Both the position numbers and the translations under genes were made by a program. Shown piece after piece: positions 6,521-12,922 of a stretch of 16,465 nucleotides of DNA. Under the pieces are notes generated by a model. The model made no database searches. It saw only the letters and a program-made list of their open reading frames with translations, and was not told the origin of the DNA. Within the stretch, counting starts at the first letter, position 1; each line of letters starts with the position of its first letter. Source of the DNA: an uncultured Clostridium sp. (GTDB taxonomy: Bacteria; Bacillota; Clostridia; TANB77; CAG-465); assembly GCA_900553785.1 (NCBI GenBank), contig USES01000021.1, positions 1 to 16,465 of the forward strand, given 5' to 3'.

Positions 6521-6757
6521 ATGAATTATACAACAGGAAGAAATGAAGCATGGAAAGCTAAAAATATATATGATTTAGCAGGAAATGTATGGGAATGGAC
6601 AGTGGAGTGTAATTCTCTTGCTGAATTCCGTGTCCTCCGTGGAGGCAGCTATATATTCTCTGCAACCGACTGTTGTGTAAGTTGTCGCTTTGGTAACACT
6701 GGCCCTTCATATACGAATGTCGACTGTGGGTTCCGTGTCGCACTTTACATAAAATAA
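6521..6757 (+). pseudogene. Headless C-terminal fragment of an FGE/C-type-lectin-fold DGR target protein
   Basis: This 78-codon frame begins 10 bases after the dpaB stop. It encodes the C-terminal end of a formylglycine-generating-enzyme-like (PF03781, C-type lectin fold) protein: AWKAKNIYDLAGNVWEW, then RVLRGGSY and GFRVALYIK. A complete domain is several times longer, so the N-terminal part is missing. No Shine-Dalgarno fits the ATG at 6521, and the frame is open only from 6461, inside dpaB. It therefore looks like the 3' remnant or a transplanted end of a larger surface-protein gene. The last 49 codons have the signature of a DGR variable region. The protein starting at 15268 appears to be the N-terminal part of a member of the same target-protein class. 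It may be a decayed gene or a reserve variable-region cassette. Confidence 0.75.
6608..6754 (+). other. Putative DGR variable region (VR)
   Basis: Of the 49 codons here, 38 end in C or T and 16 end in C, against 8 of 29 C/T-ending codons in the part just before. DGRs mutate adenines of the template copy, so AAC/AAT template codons become NNC/NNT codons; that is the pattern seen. Five TGT cysteine codons, all one change from AAT or TAT, fit too. The invariant frame RVLRGGSY...GFRVAL and a GC-rich 3' end (GGGTTCCGTGTCGCAC) match where the homing-initiation site lies. No template repeat or reverse transcriptase is visible in the window. Confidence 0.6.
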
Positions 6758-6768
6758 AAATATATTCT

Positions 6769-6797
6769 AGACTCTCTAGTAAGTTAGAGAGTCTTTT
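6769..6797 (+). terminator. Perfect hairpin after the VR; terminator or DGR cruciform
   Basis: AGACTCTCTA (6769-6778) pairs perfectly with TAGAGAGTCT (6785-6794) around GTAAGT, and TTTTA follows. It lies 12 bases after the fragment's stop. By itself it is a good Rho-independent terminator for dpaB and the fragment. Some DGR targets need a hairpin/cruciform just downstream of the VR, and this one is placed for that too. Confidence 0.75.
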
Positions 6798-6824
6798 AGC
6801 ATACTAGTGTAAATAGTAATCTAT

Positions 6825-6853
6825 TTGACAAAAATGGCATAAAGTAGTATAAT
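6825..6853 (+). promoter_or_regulatory. Perfect sigma-A promoter of the OLE RNA
   Basis: TTGACA (6825-6830) and TATAAT (6848-6853) are perfect and 17 bp apart. The transcript would begin near 6860. No reading frame with a ribosome binding site follows for more than 500 bases, so the promoter serves a noncoding RNA and, by read-through, the downstream membrane protein. Confidence 0.88.
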
Positions 6854-6859
6854 ATATAC

Positions 6860-7380
6860 TGTATGGCACAGTATTCTAGTCAGAATAATTACTTTAAGAT
6901 GGGGCTAAAAATCCATTGTATAGCAAATAATGACATCTTGTATAGATGCTTTTTTCGCCCAGATTAGGGCGTTTGTACGAGAGTTGAAACTTAGGTAGTC
7001 TTGTAATGGCATACAAGAGTAAAATGCCTTTGTTTTAGTCGTCACTTGGTATAAAGTAGTGTAACCCTTCATGTAGAGAGTACTATATGATTGTAGCTGG
7101 TCGTGAGTGAAACTTTGGGATAAACTGTTAATCTTTGTTTTGAAACTAGTTTTGCAAAAGCGAATAAGAGTAATATTTCTTCTGCCAGGGAAAACCTCTA
7201 GACTGTCACAATACATGTGGATACATTAAGGATTGAAGTGTGGACTAAGTGGTAATCGAGTAACTAGATTGGCAACAACTAGATAGCTTTTTTAAAGGGA
7301 AACCGCTATGAGGTAACAAGTAGTGAAAGCTAGGGAAATCCGACTTGACCTAAGCCGCAAAATTTACTTAATTTGTATTG
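6860..7380 (+). ncRNA. Large structured noncoding RNA, probable OLE RNA
   Basis: About 520 bases between a perfect promoter and the oapA-like gene hold no credible plus-strand frame but many helices. Clear hairpins include CATCT/AGATG (6934-6948), CGCCC/GGGCG (6956-6971) and CTTGTA/TACAAG (7000-7017). A longer 3' helix is formed by GCT-AGGT-CAAGT (7305-7321) with ACTTGACCT-AGC (7343-7355), enclosing a purine-rich GTGAAAGCTAGGGAAATCC loop region. OLE RNAs are about 600 nt, found mainly in anaerobic or extremophilic Firmicutes, lie directly upstream of oapA, and bind OapA at the membrane. Promoter, size, structure density and neighbour all fit; the ends are approximate. I identify it mainly by context, as I cannot align it to the Rfam OLE model here. 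It lacks tmRNA and RNase P signature elements. Confidence 0.72.
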
Positions 7381-7407
7381 CCATAACATATATAGTAAAG
7401 GAATAAA

Positions 7408-7965
7408 ATGAAATCAAATACGAAATGGATTATTTCCATGTTTATAATTACATTTACATTAGCATTAGCTTTGGGTGGCTTTTCAAATACTGTAATTGAA
7501 AAGATGAACTTGCCTTTTGCAATTATTATATTGATAGTTATAATAGCAATAGGTATTGCTTTTGATATAATAGGTATGGCTATAGCTACTTGTGATGAAG
7601 CTCCATTTCATGCAAAAGCAGCAAGAAAGTCTAAGGGAGCAAAACAGGCGATAAAACTGTTGAAATCCAAAGATAAGGCAACTAACTTTTGTAATGACTT
7701 GATGGGAGATATGTGTGGTATCGTATCAGGAAGTGCATCAGCGCTTATAGCGGTTAAGGTTAGCGCTCTTCTTAATGCCGATGTTATTATTGTTTCTCTT
7801 GTAATGAGTGCTGTTGTCGCCGCTGTGACAGTTGGTGGCAAGGCTATTGGCAAGGGAGTAGGAATAAACAAAGCTGAAATCATTATAAATGGTGTCGGAA
7901 TTGCATTAAATGTATTTAGCTTAAATAAAAGTGTAAAAAAGAAAAGTAAAAAGAAAAAAGAATAA
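7408..7965 (+). CDS. oapA: OLE-associated membrane protein OapA (DUF21-like)
   Basis: A 185-residue membrane protein with about four hydrophobic segments (about residues 9-29, 35-60, 103-130 and 134-170) and a lysine-rich tail. Between segments 2 and 3 lies a conserved block, GIAFDIIGMAIATCDEAPFHA, then a basic stretch, then FCNDLMGDMCGIVSGSASA. This resembles the DUF21 core of Mg2+ transporters (CNNM/CorC type) but is a free-standing small version, as in OapA. In Bacillus halodurans OapA forms a complex with OLE RNA and links it to the membrane; the complex affects tolerance of Mg2+, ethanol and cold. An AAAGGA site precedes the ATG and the RNA lies immediately upstream. The annotation depends partly on recognising the RNA. 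Confidence 0.8.
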   Translation: MKSNTKWIISMFIITFTLALALGGFSNTVIEKMNLPFAIIILIVIIAIGIAFDIIGMAIATCDEAPFHAKAARKSKGAKQAIKLLKSKDKATNFCNDLMGDMCGIVSGSASALIAVKVSALLNADVIIVSLVMSAVVAAVTVGGKAIGKGVGINKAEIIINGVGIALNVFSLNKSVKKKSKKKKE

Positions 7966-7976
7966 ATATAACAAAA

Positions 7977-8019
7977 TAGAGCTTGTGACCTATTCGGTCA
8001 TAAGCTCTATTATTTTGCC
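7977..8019. terminator. Bidirectional terminator between oapA and DUF4364
   Basis: TAGAGCTTGTGACC (7977-7990) pairs with GGTCATAAGCTCTA (7996-8009) over 14 bp with one wobble and a TATTC loop. TTATTTTG follows on the plus strand, and TTTTGTTATATTTATT follows on the minus strand, so it can stop both converging units. The final codons of the minus-strand gene (encoding IIELMTE and the stop) lie inside the hairpin. Confidence 0.85.
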
Positions 8020-8511
8020 ATATATATCATTTGCATTTTCTTTCCAATGATTAGAAATCTTTTTGGCTTGATCTTTATCTCCAGCGTATATTGTTATATT
8101 GATTAACTCATCCGAACCATCTTTTATATAGCAACCTACTTTGTACTCATCAGCTTTTATTGGAATTATATTTGTGTCTATTTCATAATCTACTTTGTAA
8201 TCTTCAATTTGTAATTTAAGCAGGTTTTTCATGTTAAGCAAATTTATGCCAGGAACCAGCTCTAATAATTCGGATAATATTTCAAACCCTGTACTAGTCA
8301 GGGAGTAATAGCTTTTATTATCTTGATATGTCTCAGAAATGTAACCGTTTCTTTGGAGCTCTTCAACATATGAACATATATCAAAGTAAGTAATATCTTC
8401 AAATTCAGAGCACATTTTTGCTATTTGGTCTATTGACAATGAATTTTTTGTCTCTTTTAAGATAAATAATACAATTAGTTTTTTGTCAAATATATAATTT
8501 TCACTATTCAA
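7990..8511 (-). CDS. DUF4364 family winged-helix regulator
   Basis: About 173 residues. The N-terminal half is a winged helix of the PadR/DUF4364 kind: DKKLIVLFIL, then a helix-turn-helix (SIDQIAKMCSEFEDITYFDICSYVEELQRNGYI) and a wing (KSYYSLTSTG). The C-terminal half, predicted alpha/beta, includes VGCYIKDGSDELINITIYA and has no recognised ligand motif. The family is largely restricted to Clostridia and its target is unknown. I prefer TTG at 8511 as start because AAGGTGA lies six bases upstream; the GTG at 8518-8520 is part of that site. It is transcribed divergently from cmk, with a 12-bp palindrome between them that could be its operator (inference). Confidence 0.8.
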   Translation of the reverse strand: MNSENYIFDKKLIVLFILKETKNSLSIDQIAKMCSEFEDITYFDICSYVEELQRNGYISETYQDNKSYYSLTSTGFEILSELLELVPGINLLNMKNLLKLQIEDYKVDYEIDTNIIPIKADEYKVGCYIKDGSDELINITIYAGDKDQAKKISNHWKENANDIYGKIIELMTE

Positions 8512-8545
8512 ATAAATCACCTTAATCTTTACTTTGTGCTAGATA

Positions 8546-8557
8546 TATGATATCATA
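8546..8557. repeat. 12-bp perfect palindrome between DUF4364 and cmk
   Basis: TATGATATCATA is self-complementary and lies in the divergent spacer. It could be an operator for the DUF4364 winged-helix protein or a -10-like element in both directions. In such AT-rich DNA chance is possible. Confidence 0.35.
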
Positions 8558-8604
8558 CTTGATGAAAAAAATAAAGAGAAATTCTTTAATTGGAGGTACA
8601 TGTT

Positions 8605-9264
8605 ATGTATAAAATTGCAATAGATGGTCCATGCGCTTCTGGTAAAACCGAAGTGGCAAAAGCTATAGGCAAGTCTCTTAAGATACTTGTAGTAGATACA
8701 GGGGCTATATATAGGGCTTTAACTCTATACTGTTTAGAACATAATGTGGATATATATGATGAATCTTCAGTAATTAGAAATACAAAAGATGTAGATGTAC
8801 ATCTAGATCATGATAATGTGTATTTGGAAGGAAAAAATGTTACAAATGAAATAAGAAGTGCTGAGGTAAGTAAAGCTACAGCAGTTGTCGCAAAAATACC
8901 TGATGTTAGAGAAAAGGTTACAACAATTCAAAGGAGTTTAGCATCAAAACAAAGTGTAGTTATGCAAGGAAGAGATATAACATCAATAGTTTTACCTGAA
9001 GCTGAAGTTAAAATATATCTTACTGCTACTCCTGAAGAGAGGGCACATCGTAGACAAAGAGATTTAATTGCTAAGGGTGAAAGTATATCATTTGAAGAAG
9101 TTTTAAAAAGTATAAACGAAAGAGATAGGGCAGATATGACAAGAGATGTTTCGCCTCTAATAAAAACAGAAGATTCAATTGAGATAGATTCAACTAATTT
9201 AACACTTAAAGAAGTTGTACAAGAAATAATAGATATAGCAAGAAAAAGAGGGTTAGAACTTTAG
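8605..9264 (+). CDS. cmk: Cytidylate kinase
   Basis: A 219-residue (d)CMP kinase, which makes CDP/dCDP from CMP/dCMP and ATP in pyrimidine nucleotide recycling. The P-loop is GPCASGKT (residues 8-15), followed by the CMP-binding DTGAIYRAL segment, an MQGRDI segment and the LID region RAHRRQRDLIAKGES, ending with DSTNLTLKEVVQEI. The P-loop differs from the common GPAGAGKST, and the usual DGRDIGTVV is QGRDITSIV, but the key Gly-Lys and Arg-Asp are kept. The ATG at 8605 is set by TGGAGGT; the in-frame TTG at 8590 is inside that site. It starts a run with plsC (one base after its stop) and trmR, an arrangement common in Clostridia. Confidence 0.93.
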   Translation: MYKIAIDGPCASGKTEVAKAIGKSLKILVVDTGAIYRALTLYCLEHNVDIYDESSVIRNTKDVDVHLDHDNVYLEGKNVTNEIRSAEVSKATAVVAKIPDVREKVTTIQRSLASKQSVVMQGRDITSIVLPEAEVKIYLTATPEERAHRRQRDLIAKGESISFEEVLKSINERDRADMTRDVSPLIKTEDSIEIDSTNLTLKEVVQEIIDIARKRGLEL

Positions 9265-9265
9265 A

Positions 9266-9853
9266 ATGTTAGTAGGAATAGTTAATTTTTTAAAAAAGTT
9301 TGTGAGTAATGTAGTACATAGAACTGAGTATATTGGTTTAGAAAACATAGATAAAGGAAAATTGTATGTCTTTGCTGCCAATCATGTTGGTGCGTTAGAT
9401 CCCGCATACATTATGAACGTAATAGATAATCTTGCAATTATGGCTAAAGCAGAATTGTTTAAAAAACCTATTGTAAAAGAAGTTGTTACTGCGTGTGGAG
9501 CTTTTCCAATTGAAAGAGGTAAAAAGGATGTTAAGGCAGTATTACACGCCTCACGTGTAATAACGGAAGAAAAGAAAAATTTATTGATATTTCCTGAGGG
9601 AACAAGAAAAGCTAACAAAAAAGGCGTAAAGGCAAAAGATGGAGCTGTTTGTATTGCAGAAATAGCAGGTGTGGATATAATACCAGTCCATATTACGGAA
9701 AAACAGGGACTATTTAAAAAATATAAAGTTAAATTTGGAAAACCAATGAGTGTTGATGTGAAATGTAGTGAAGAAGAAAATAAAGTAGTAAGACGCAGAC
9801 TCACAGAAGAACTGATGGAAAGAATTTATAGTATGAGGGATGACAATGAATAG
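9266..9853 (+). CDS. plsC: 1-acyl-sn-glycerol-3-phosphate acyltransferase
   Basis: A 195-residue PlsC/LPLAT enzyme that acylates lysophosphatidate to phosphatidate at the membrane. The catalytic HX4D motif is NHVGALD (about residues 39-45), the substrate-binding block is FPEGTRKA, and GAFPIERGKKD lies between; EIAGVDIIPVHI is the fourth conserved block. The N-terminus is amphipathic rather than a clear membrane segment. The ATG is one base after the cmk stop, with AGAGGG in the end of cmk serving as ribosome binding site. The end overlaps trmR by eight bases. Length is usual for short bacterial PlsC. Confidence 0.93.
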   Translation: MLVGIVNFLKKFVSNVVHRTEYIGLENIDKGKLYVFAANHVGALDPAYIMNVIDNLAIMAKAELFKKPIVKEVVTACGAFPIERGKKDVKAVLHASRVITEEKKNLLIFPEGTRKANKKGVKAKDGAVCIAEIAGVDIIPVHITEKQGLFKKYKVKFGKPMSVDVKCSEEENKVVRRRLTEELMERIYSMRDDNE

Positions 9854-10457
9854 TAGTGAATATACTAATAAAATGAGTGAAATTAAGCAATATGCTAAAG
9901 ACAATTTTGTGCCTATTTTACAAGATAAATCATTGGAGCTAATAGAGACAATACTTGAAATAAAAAAACCAGAAAGCATTTTAGAAATAGGTACAGCAAT
10001 AGGGTATTCAGCACTTAATTTTTCACGCCATTTAACAGAAAATGGAAAGATTTATACAGTTGAACTCAACCCAGATACTGCGCAAATTGCTAAAAATAAC
10101 ATTAAGAGTTTTAATATGGAAGACAAAATTCATGTAATAATAGGCGATGGTGAGCAGGAGATGGAAAAACTAGTTTGCGAAAATAAAGTGTTTGATGTGG
10201 TGTTTATAGATGCTGCTAAAGGTCAGTATGTAAAATACTTAAATTTAGCTTTGAAGTTATGTAAAAAAGGTTCTGTTATAATAGCGGATAACGTTTTATT
10301 TAAAGGAAGAGTTTTATCTGATTATAACGAACATAAACACAGAACTGCTGTAAATAGATTAAGAGAGTATTTAAAAGAGATAGAAGAAAGTGAAATACTT
10401 CAGACATCTGTATTAGATGTAGGAGATGGAGTAGCAATATCCGTTGTTAAAGGTTGA
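9846..10457 (+). CDS. trmR: O-methyltransferase, probable tRNA 5-hydroxyuridine methyltransferase
   Basis: A 203-residue SAM-dependent O-methyltransferase of the caffeoyl-CoA OMT-like family (YrrM/TrmR). Motif I is EIGTAIGYSA, followed by the acidic ribose-binding VELNPDTAQIA, IGDGE, FDVVFIDAAKGQYVKYLNLAL and IIADNVLFKGRV, all in family order with the metal-binding Asp and Asn residues. TrmR methylates 5-hydroxyuridine at the tRNA wobble position to 5-methoxyuridine. The ATG at 9846 fits GAGGG at 9835-9839 better than the in-frame ATG at 9840. It overlaps the end of plsC. The tRNA role is from family knowledge; its usual partner TrhP (peptidase U32) is not in this window. Confidence 0.82.
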   Translation: MNSSEYTNKMSEIKQYAKDNFVPILQDKSLELIETILEIKKPESILEIGTAIGYSALNFSRHLTENGKIYTVELNPDTAQIAKNNIKSFNMEDKIHVIIGDGEQEMEKLVCENKVFDVVFIDAAKGQYVKYLNLALKLCKKGSVIIADNVLFKGRVLSDYNEHKHRTAVNRLREYLKEIEESEILQTSVLDVGDGVAISVVKG

Positions 10458-10483
10458 AATAATTAGAACTTATGTGATATAAT
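10454..10483 (+). promoter_or_regulatory. Extended -10 promoter for the murB operon
   Basis: TTGAAA (10454-10459) and TATAAT (10478-10483) are 18 bp apart, and TGA before the -10 gives the extended TGnTATAAT form. The -35 overlaps the trmR stop. Transcription would start near 10490, 30 bases before murB. Confidence 0.75.
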
Positions 10484-10519
10484 TTCGCTGTAAGTAGTAC
10501 TTATATATTAGGTGATAAA

Positions 10520-11440
10520 ATGAAAATAAATATAGAAGATATGGCAAAGTACATAGACATGTCAAAAATTAGAATAAATGAGCCAATGAGCAAACATACC
10601 ACTTTTAGGCTTGGTGGTGTAGCAGATGCTTTAGTTATGCCTGAAACTATTGATGAGCTTACAGCGTGCCTTAAATACGCTAAAGAAAATAAAATACCGG
10701 TAACTATTATTGGAAATGGAAGTAAGCTACTTGTTTTAGATGGCGGGATTAGAGGTATAGTTATAAAACTTGCTTCAAGGTTTGCAAATATTACTTTTGA
10801 TGGCAATACAGTGCAGGCTTTAAGTGGAGTTACTTTACCATATTTGGCTGGTCTTGCAAAAAGAAATAGCCTTTCTGGTTTAGAGTTTGCATGCGGAATT
10901 CCTGCAACGCTCGGCGGTGCAATATTTCAAAATGCAGGCGCATACGATGGAGACATGTCAAAAGTTGTTGAAGAGGTTACGTATTTAGATGAGGAGTGCA
11001 ATTTAAAAACTTTAACAAAAGATGAACTTCAATTTGGATATAGAAATAGCTTTTTTAAGGCTAATAAAGATAAGGGGTATGTAATTGTATCCGCTAAATT
11101 GCGTTTAGTCGAAGGTAATTTAGATCAAATAGAAAAGTTGATGAATGAAAATACTGAAAAAAGAAATTCAAAACAACCATTAGAATATCCTAGTGCAGGC
11201 AGTGTATTTAAAAGACCTGAAGGATATTTTGTTGGAAAGTTGATTGATGATGCAGGGCTTAAGGGAAAATGTATAGGTGATGCACAGATATCTACAAAAC
11301 ACTCAGGCTTTATTGTAAATAAGGGAAATGCAACTTCAAAAGATGTACTGGATTTAATAAATTTTATTAAAAAAGAAATCTTTCAAAAATTTGGAGTTAA
11401 ACTTGAGGAAGAAATAATCATTATAGGAGATGAAAAATAA
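10520..11440 (+). CDS. murB: UDP-N-acetylenolpyruvoylglucosamine reductase
   Basis: A 306-residue MurB, the FAD- and NADPH-dependent enzyme that makes UDP-MurNAc in peptidoglycan synthesis. FAD-binding segments are TTFRLGG, IGNGSKLLVLDGGIRG and GIPATLGGAIFQNAGAYDG. The catalytic serine lies in EYPSAGSVFKRP, and the C-terminal acid in KLEEEIIIIG. The short YPSAGS form is that of type IIb enzymes of Gram-positive bacteria. A Shine-Dalgarno AGGTGAT precedes the ATG, with an extended -10 promoter upstream. The stop codon is immediately followed by the yvcK start, as often seen in Firmicutes (murB-rapZ-yvcK-whiA), but rapZ is missing here. Confidence 0.95.
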   Translation: MKINIEDMAKYIDMSKIRINEPMSKHTTFRLGGVADALVMPETIDELTACLKYAKENKIPVTIIGNGSKLLVLDGGIRGIVIKLASRFANITFDGNTVQALSGVTLPYLAGLAKRNSLSGLEFACGIPATLGGAIFQNAGAYDGDMSKVVEEVTYLDEECNLKTLTKDELQFGYRNSFFKANKDKGYVIVSAKLRLVEGNLDQIEKLMNENTEKRNSKQPLEYPSAGSVFKRPEGYFVGKLIDDAGLKGKCIGDAQISTKHSGFIVNKGNATSKDVLDLINFIKKEIFQKFGVKLEEEIIIIGDEK

Positions 11441-12907
11441 ATGAAACAAATACTTGAATGGTTAAAGCCAGGAGCTAGAGTAAAAAGATATATATTGTTG
11501 CAACTAATATCTTTAGGAGCTCTGTCATATTCAATAATAACATTATGTACTAGAGAAATATTAGAACCAAAAGTTTTAATTGCATATATATCGCTAATAA
11601 CAATATCGTTGTTTTTAACAATTTATTCGTTTTTACTAGCTCAAAGAAATATTTTAAAATTAACGCTAAAAAATATGGAACATAAGGATAAAAGTTTGGA
11701 AATTAGAAAACTACTTACTACTGAGTCTTCGCTTAAAAAAGGTGCAAAGATAGTAATGATAGGTGGTGGAAAAGGACTTTCTAACATATTAGGAGGATTA
11801 AAAGAATACACACACAATATTACATCTATTGTATCAACATTTGATGATGGCGGTTCAACAGGTAAAATAATGGAGCAGGTAGATACTTTGCCACCTGGAG
11901 ATATTCGTAGAAGTTTAATAGCATTGTCTAACTCTAATTCTGAAATGGAAAAACTAATGAGTTATAGATTTAAAGATGGGAAAATAGATAACCATTCATT
12001 AGGAAATCTTATGATTGTAGCCATGACTGATGTTATGGGTGGATTTGCACCTGCGATAAAAGCAATGTCTAATATATTTAATGTTACGGGAAATATACTA
12101 CCAGTAACTTTAGATAAAACCAAGCTCTGTGCAGGACTTGAAAATGGTGAGATAGTAGTAGGAGAAGATAATATCCGTCCTAGAGTATTGGAATCAAAGT
12201 CTAGAATTAAACAAATATTTTTAAAAGATGCAACTGCAGCTCCTGCCCCTGGAGTCTTAGAGGCTATAAAAGATGCAGATGTTATAGTAATAGGACCTGG
12301 AAGTTTGTATACTTCTGTTATATGTAACTTGCTTGTAGATGATATTGGTAAAGCAATAATTCAAAGTAAGGCAAAAAAAGTAATGATTGCGAACCTTATG
12401 AACGAACCTGGTGAAACACTAGGTTATACGTTAGCAAAACACGTAAATGAAGTAGAAAGATATATAGGAAAACATGTTTTAGACTATGTGATAGTAAATA
12501 ATGGTGAAATTACAGAGGATATGATATTTGATTTTAACCAAGGAGAATCTACACCACTTCAAATAGATCTTGAAAATATACATAATAGAGCGCTTACTGT
12601 TATTCAAGAAGATCTTGTTATTACGGCGCCAAACTGTATTTATCATGACAGCATGAGAGTATCTGAGATATTGATAGATATTGCTAAAAGTAAAAAAATA
12701 GGAAATTTAAACTTATTAAAGCAGAAGAAAAAACATAAAGCTGCTTCAAACAAAATAACTAAACAAGCAACGTCTTCAACTCCAAGCGAGAAACAAAAAA
12801 GCTTGAAAAAACTTACAGATAAGTTAAAAAATATTAAACTTCCTAAAAGTGATAGGATAGTAAAAGATAAAAAGATAGAAGAAGAAAAAACGGAAACAAA
12901 AGTGTAA
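11441..12907 (+). CDS. yvcK: YvcK/gluconeogenesis factor with N-terminal membrane anchor
   Basis: A 488-residue protein with two N-terminal membrane helices (about residues 18-38 and 46-67) before a CofD/YvcK domain. The domain has the nucleotide-binding IGGGKGLSNILGGLK at about 106-120 and TFDDGGSTGKI, then LPPGDIRRSLIALSN, DNHSLGNLM and VIGPGSLYTSVICNLL. YvcK binds UDP-sugars and is required for growth on gluconeogenic carbon and for correct cell-wall synthesis in Bacillus and Mycobacterium. The Lys/Ser-rich tail of about 60 residues may be disordered and is a likely target of Ser/Thr kinases (inference). It begins at the base after the murB stop. B. subtilis YvcK lacks the membrane segments, so this is the longer, anchored form. 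Confidence 0.9.
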   Translation: MKQILEWLKPGARVKRYILLQLISLGALSYSIITLCTREILEPKVLIAYISLITISLFLTIYSFLLAQRNILKLTLKNMEHKDKSLEIRKLLTTESSLKKGAKIVMIGGGKGLSNILGGLKEYTHNITSIVSTFDDGGSTGKIMEQVDTLPPGDIRRSLIALSNSNSEMEKLMSYRFKDGKIDNHSLGNLMIVAMTDVMGGFAPAIKAMSNIFNVTGNILPVTLDKTKLCAGLENGEIVVGEDNIRPRVLESKSRIKQIFLKDATAAPAPGVLEAIKDADVIVIGPGSLYTSVICNLLVDDIGKAIIQSKAKKVMIANLMNEPGETLGYTLAKHVNEVERYIGKHVLDYVIVNNGEITEDMIFDFNQGESTPLQIDLENIHNRALTVIQEDLVITAPNCIYHDSMRVSEILIDIAKSKKIGNLNLLKQKKKHKAASNKITKQATSSTPSEKQKSLKKLTDKLKNIKLPKSDRIVKDKKIEEEKTETKV

Positions 12908-12922
12908 TTTGGGGGAAAATAC

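Noticed and set aside
6905..7216. A 103-codon minus-strand frame across the noncoding region
   Set aside because: No ribosome binding site or recognisable motif. It lies wholly within the plus-strand structured RNA behind a perfect plus-strand promoter, and its composition is that of a structured RNA rather than of a gene here.
6860..7380. tmRNA, RNase P RNA or group II intron as explanation for the structured RNA
   Set aside because: I see no tRNA-like 3' end with TTCGATTCCC, no GAGGAAAGTCC or ACAGAA of RNase P, and no GTGYG start, domain V or intron reverse transcriptase.
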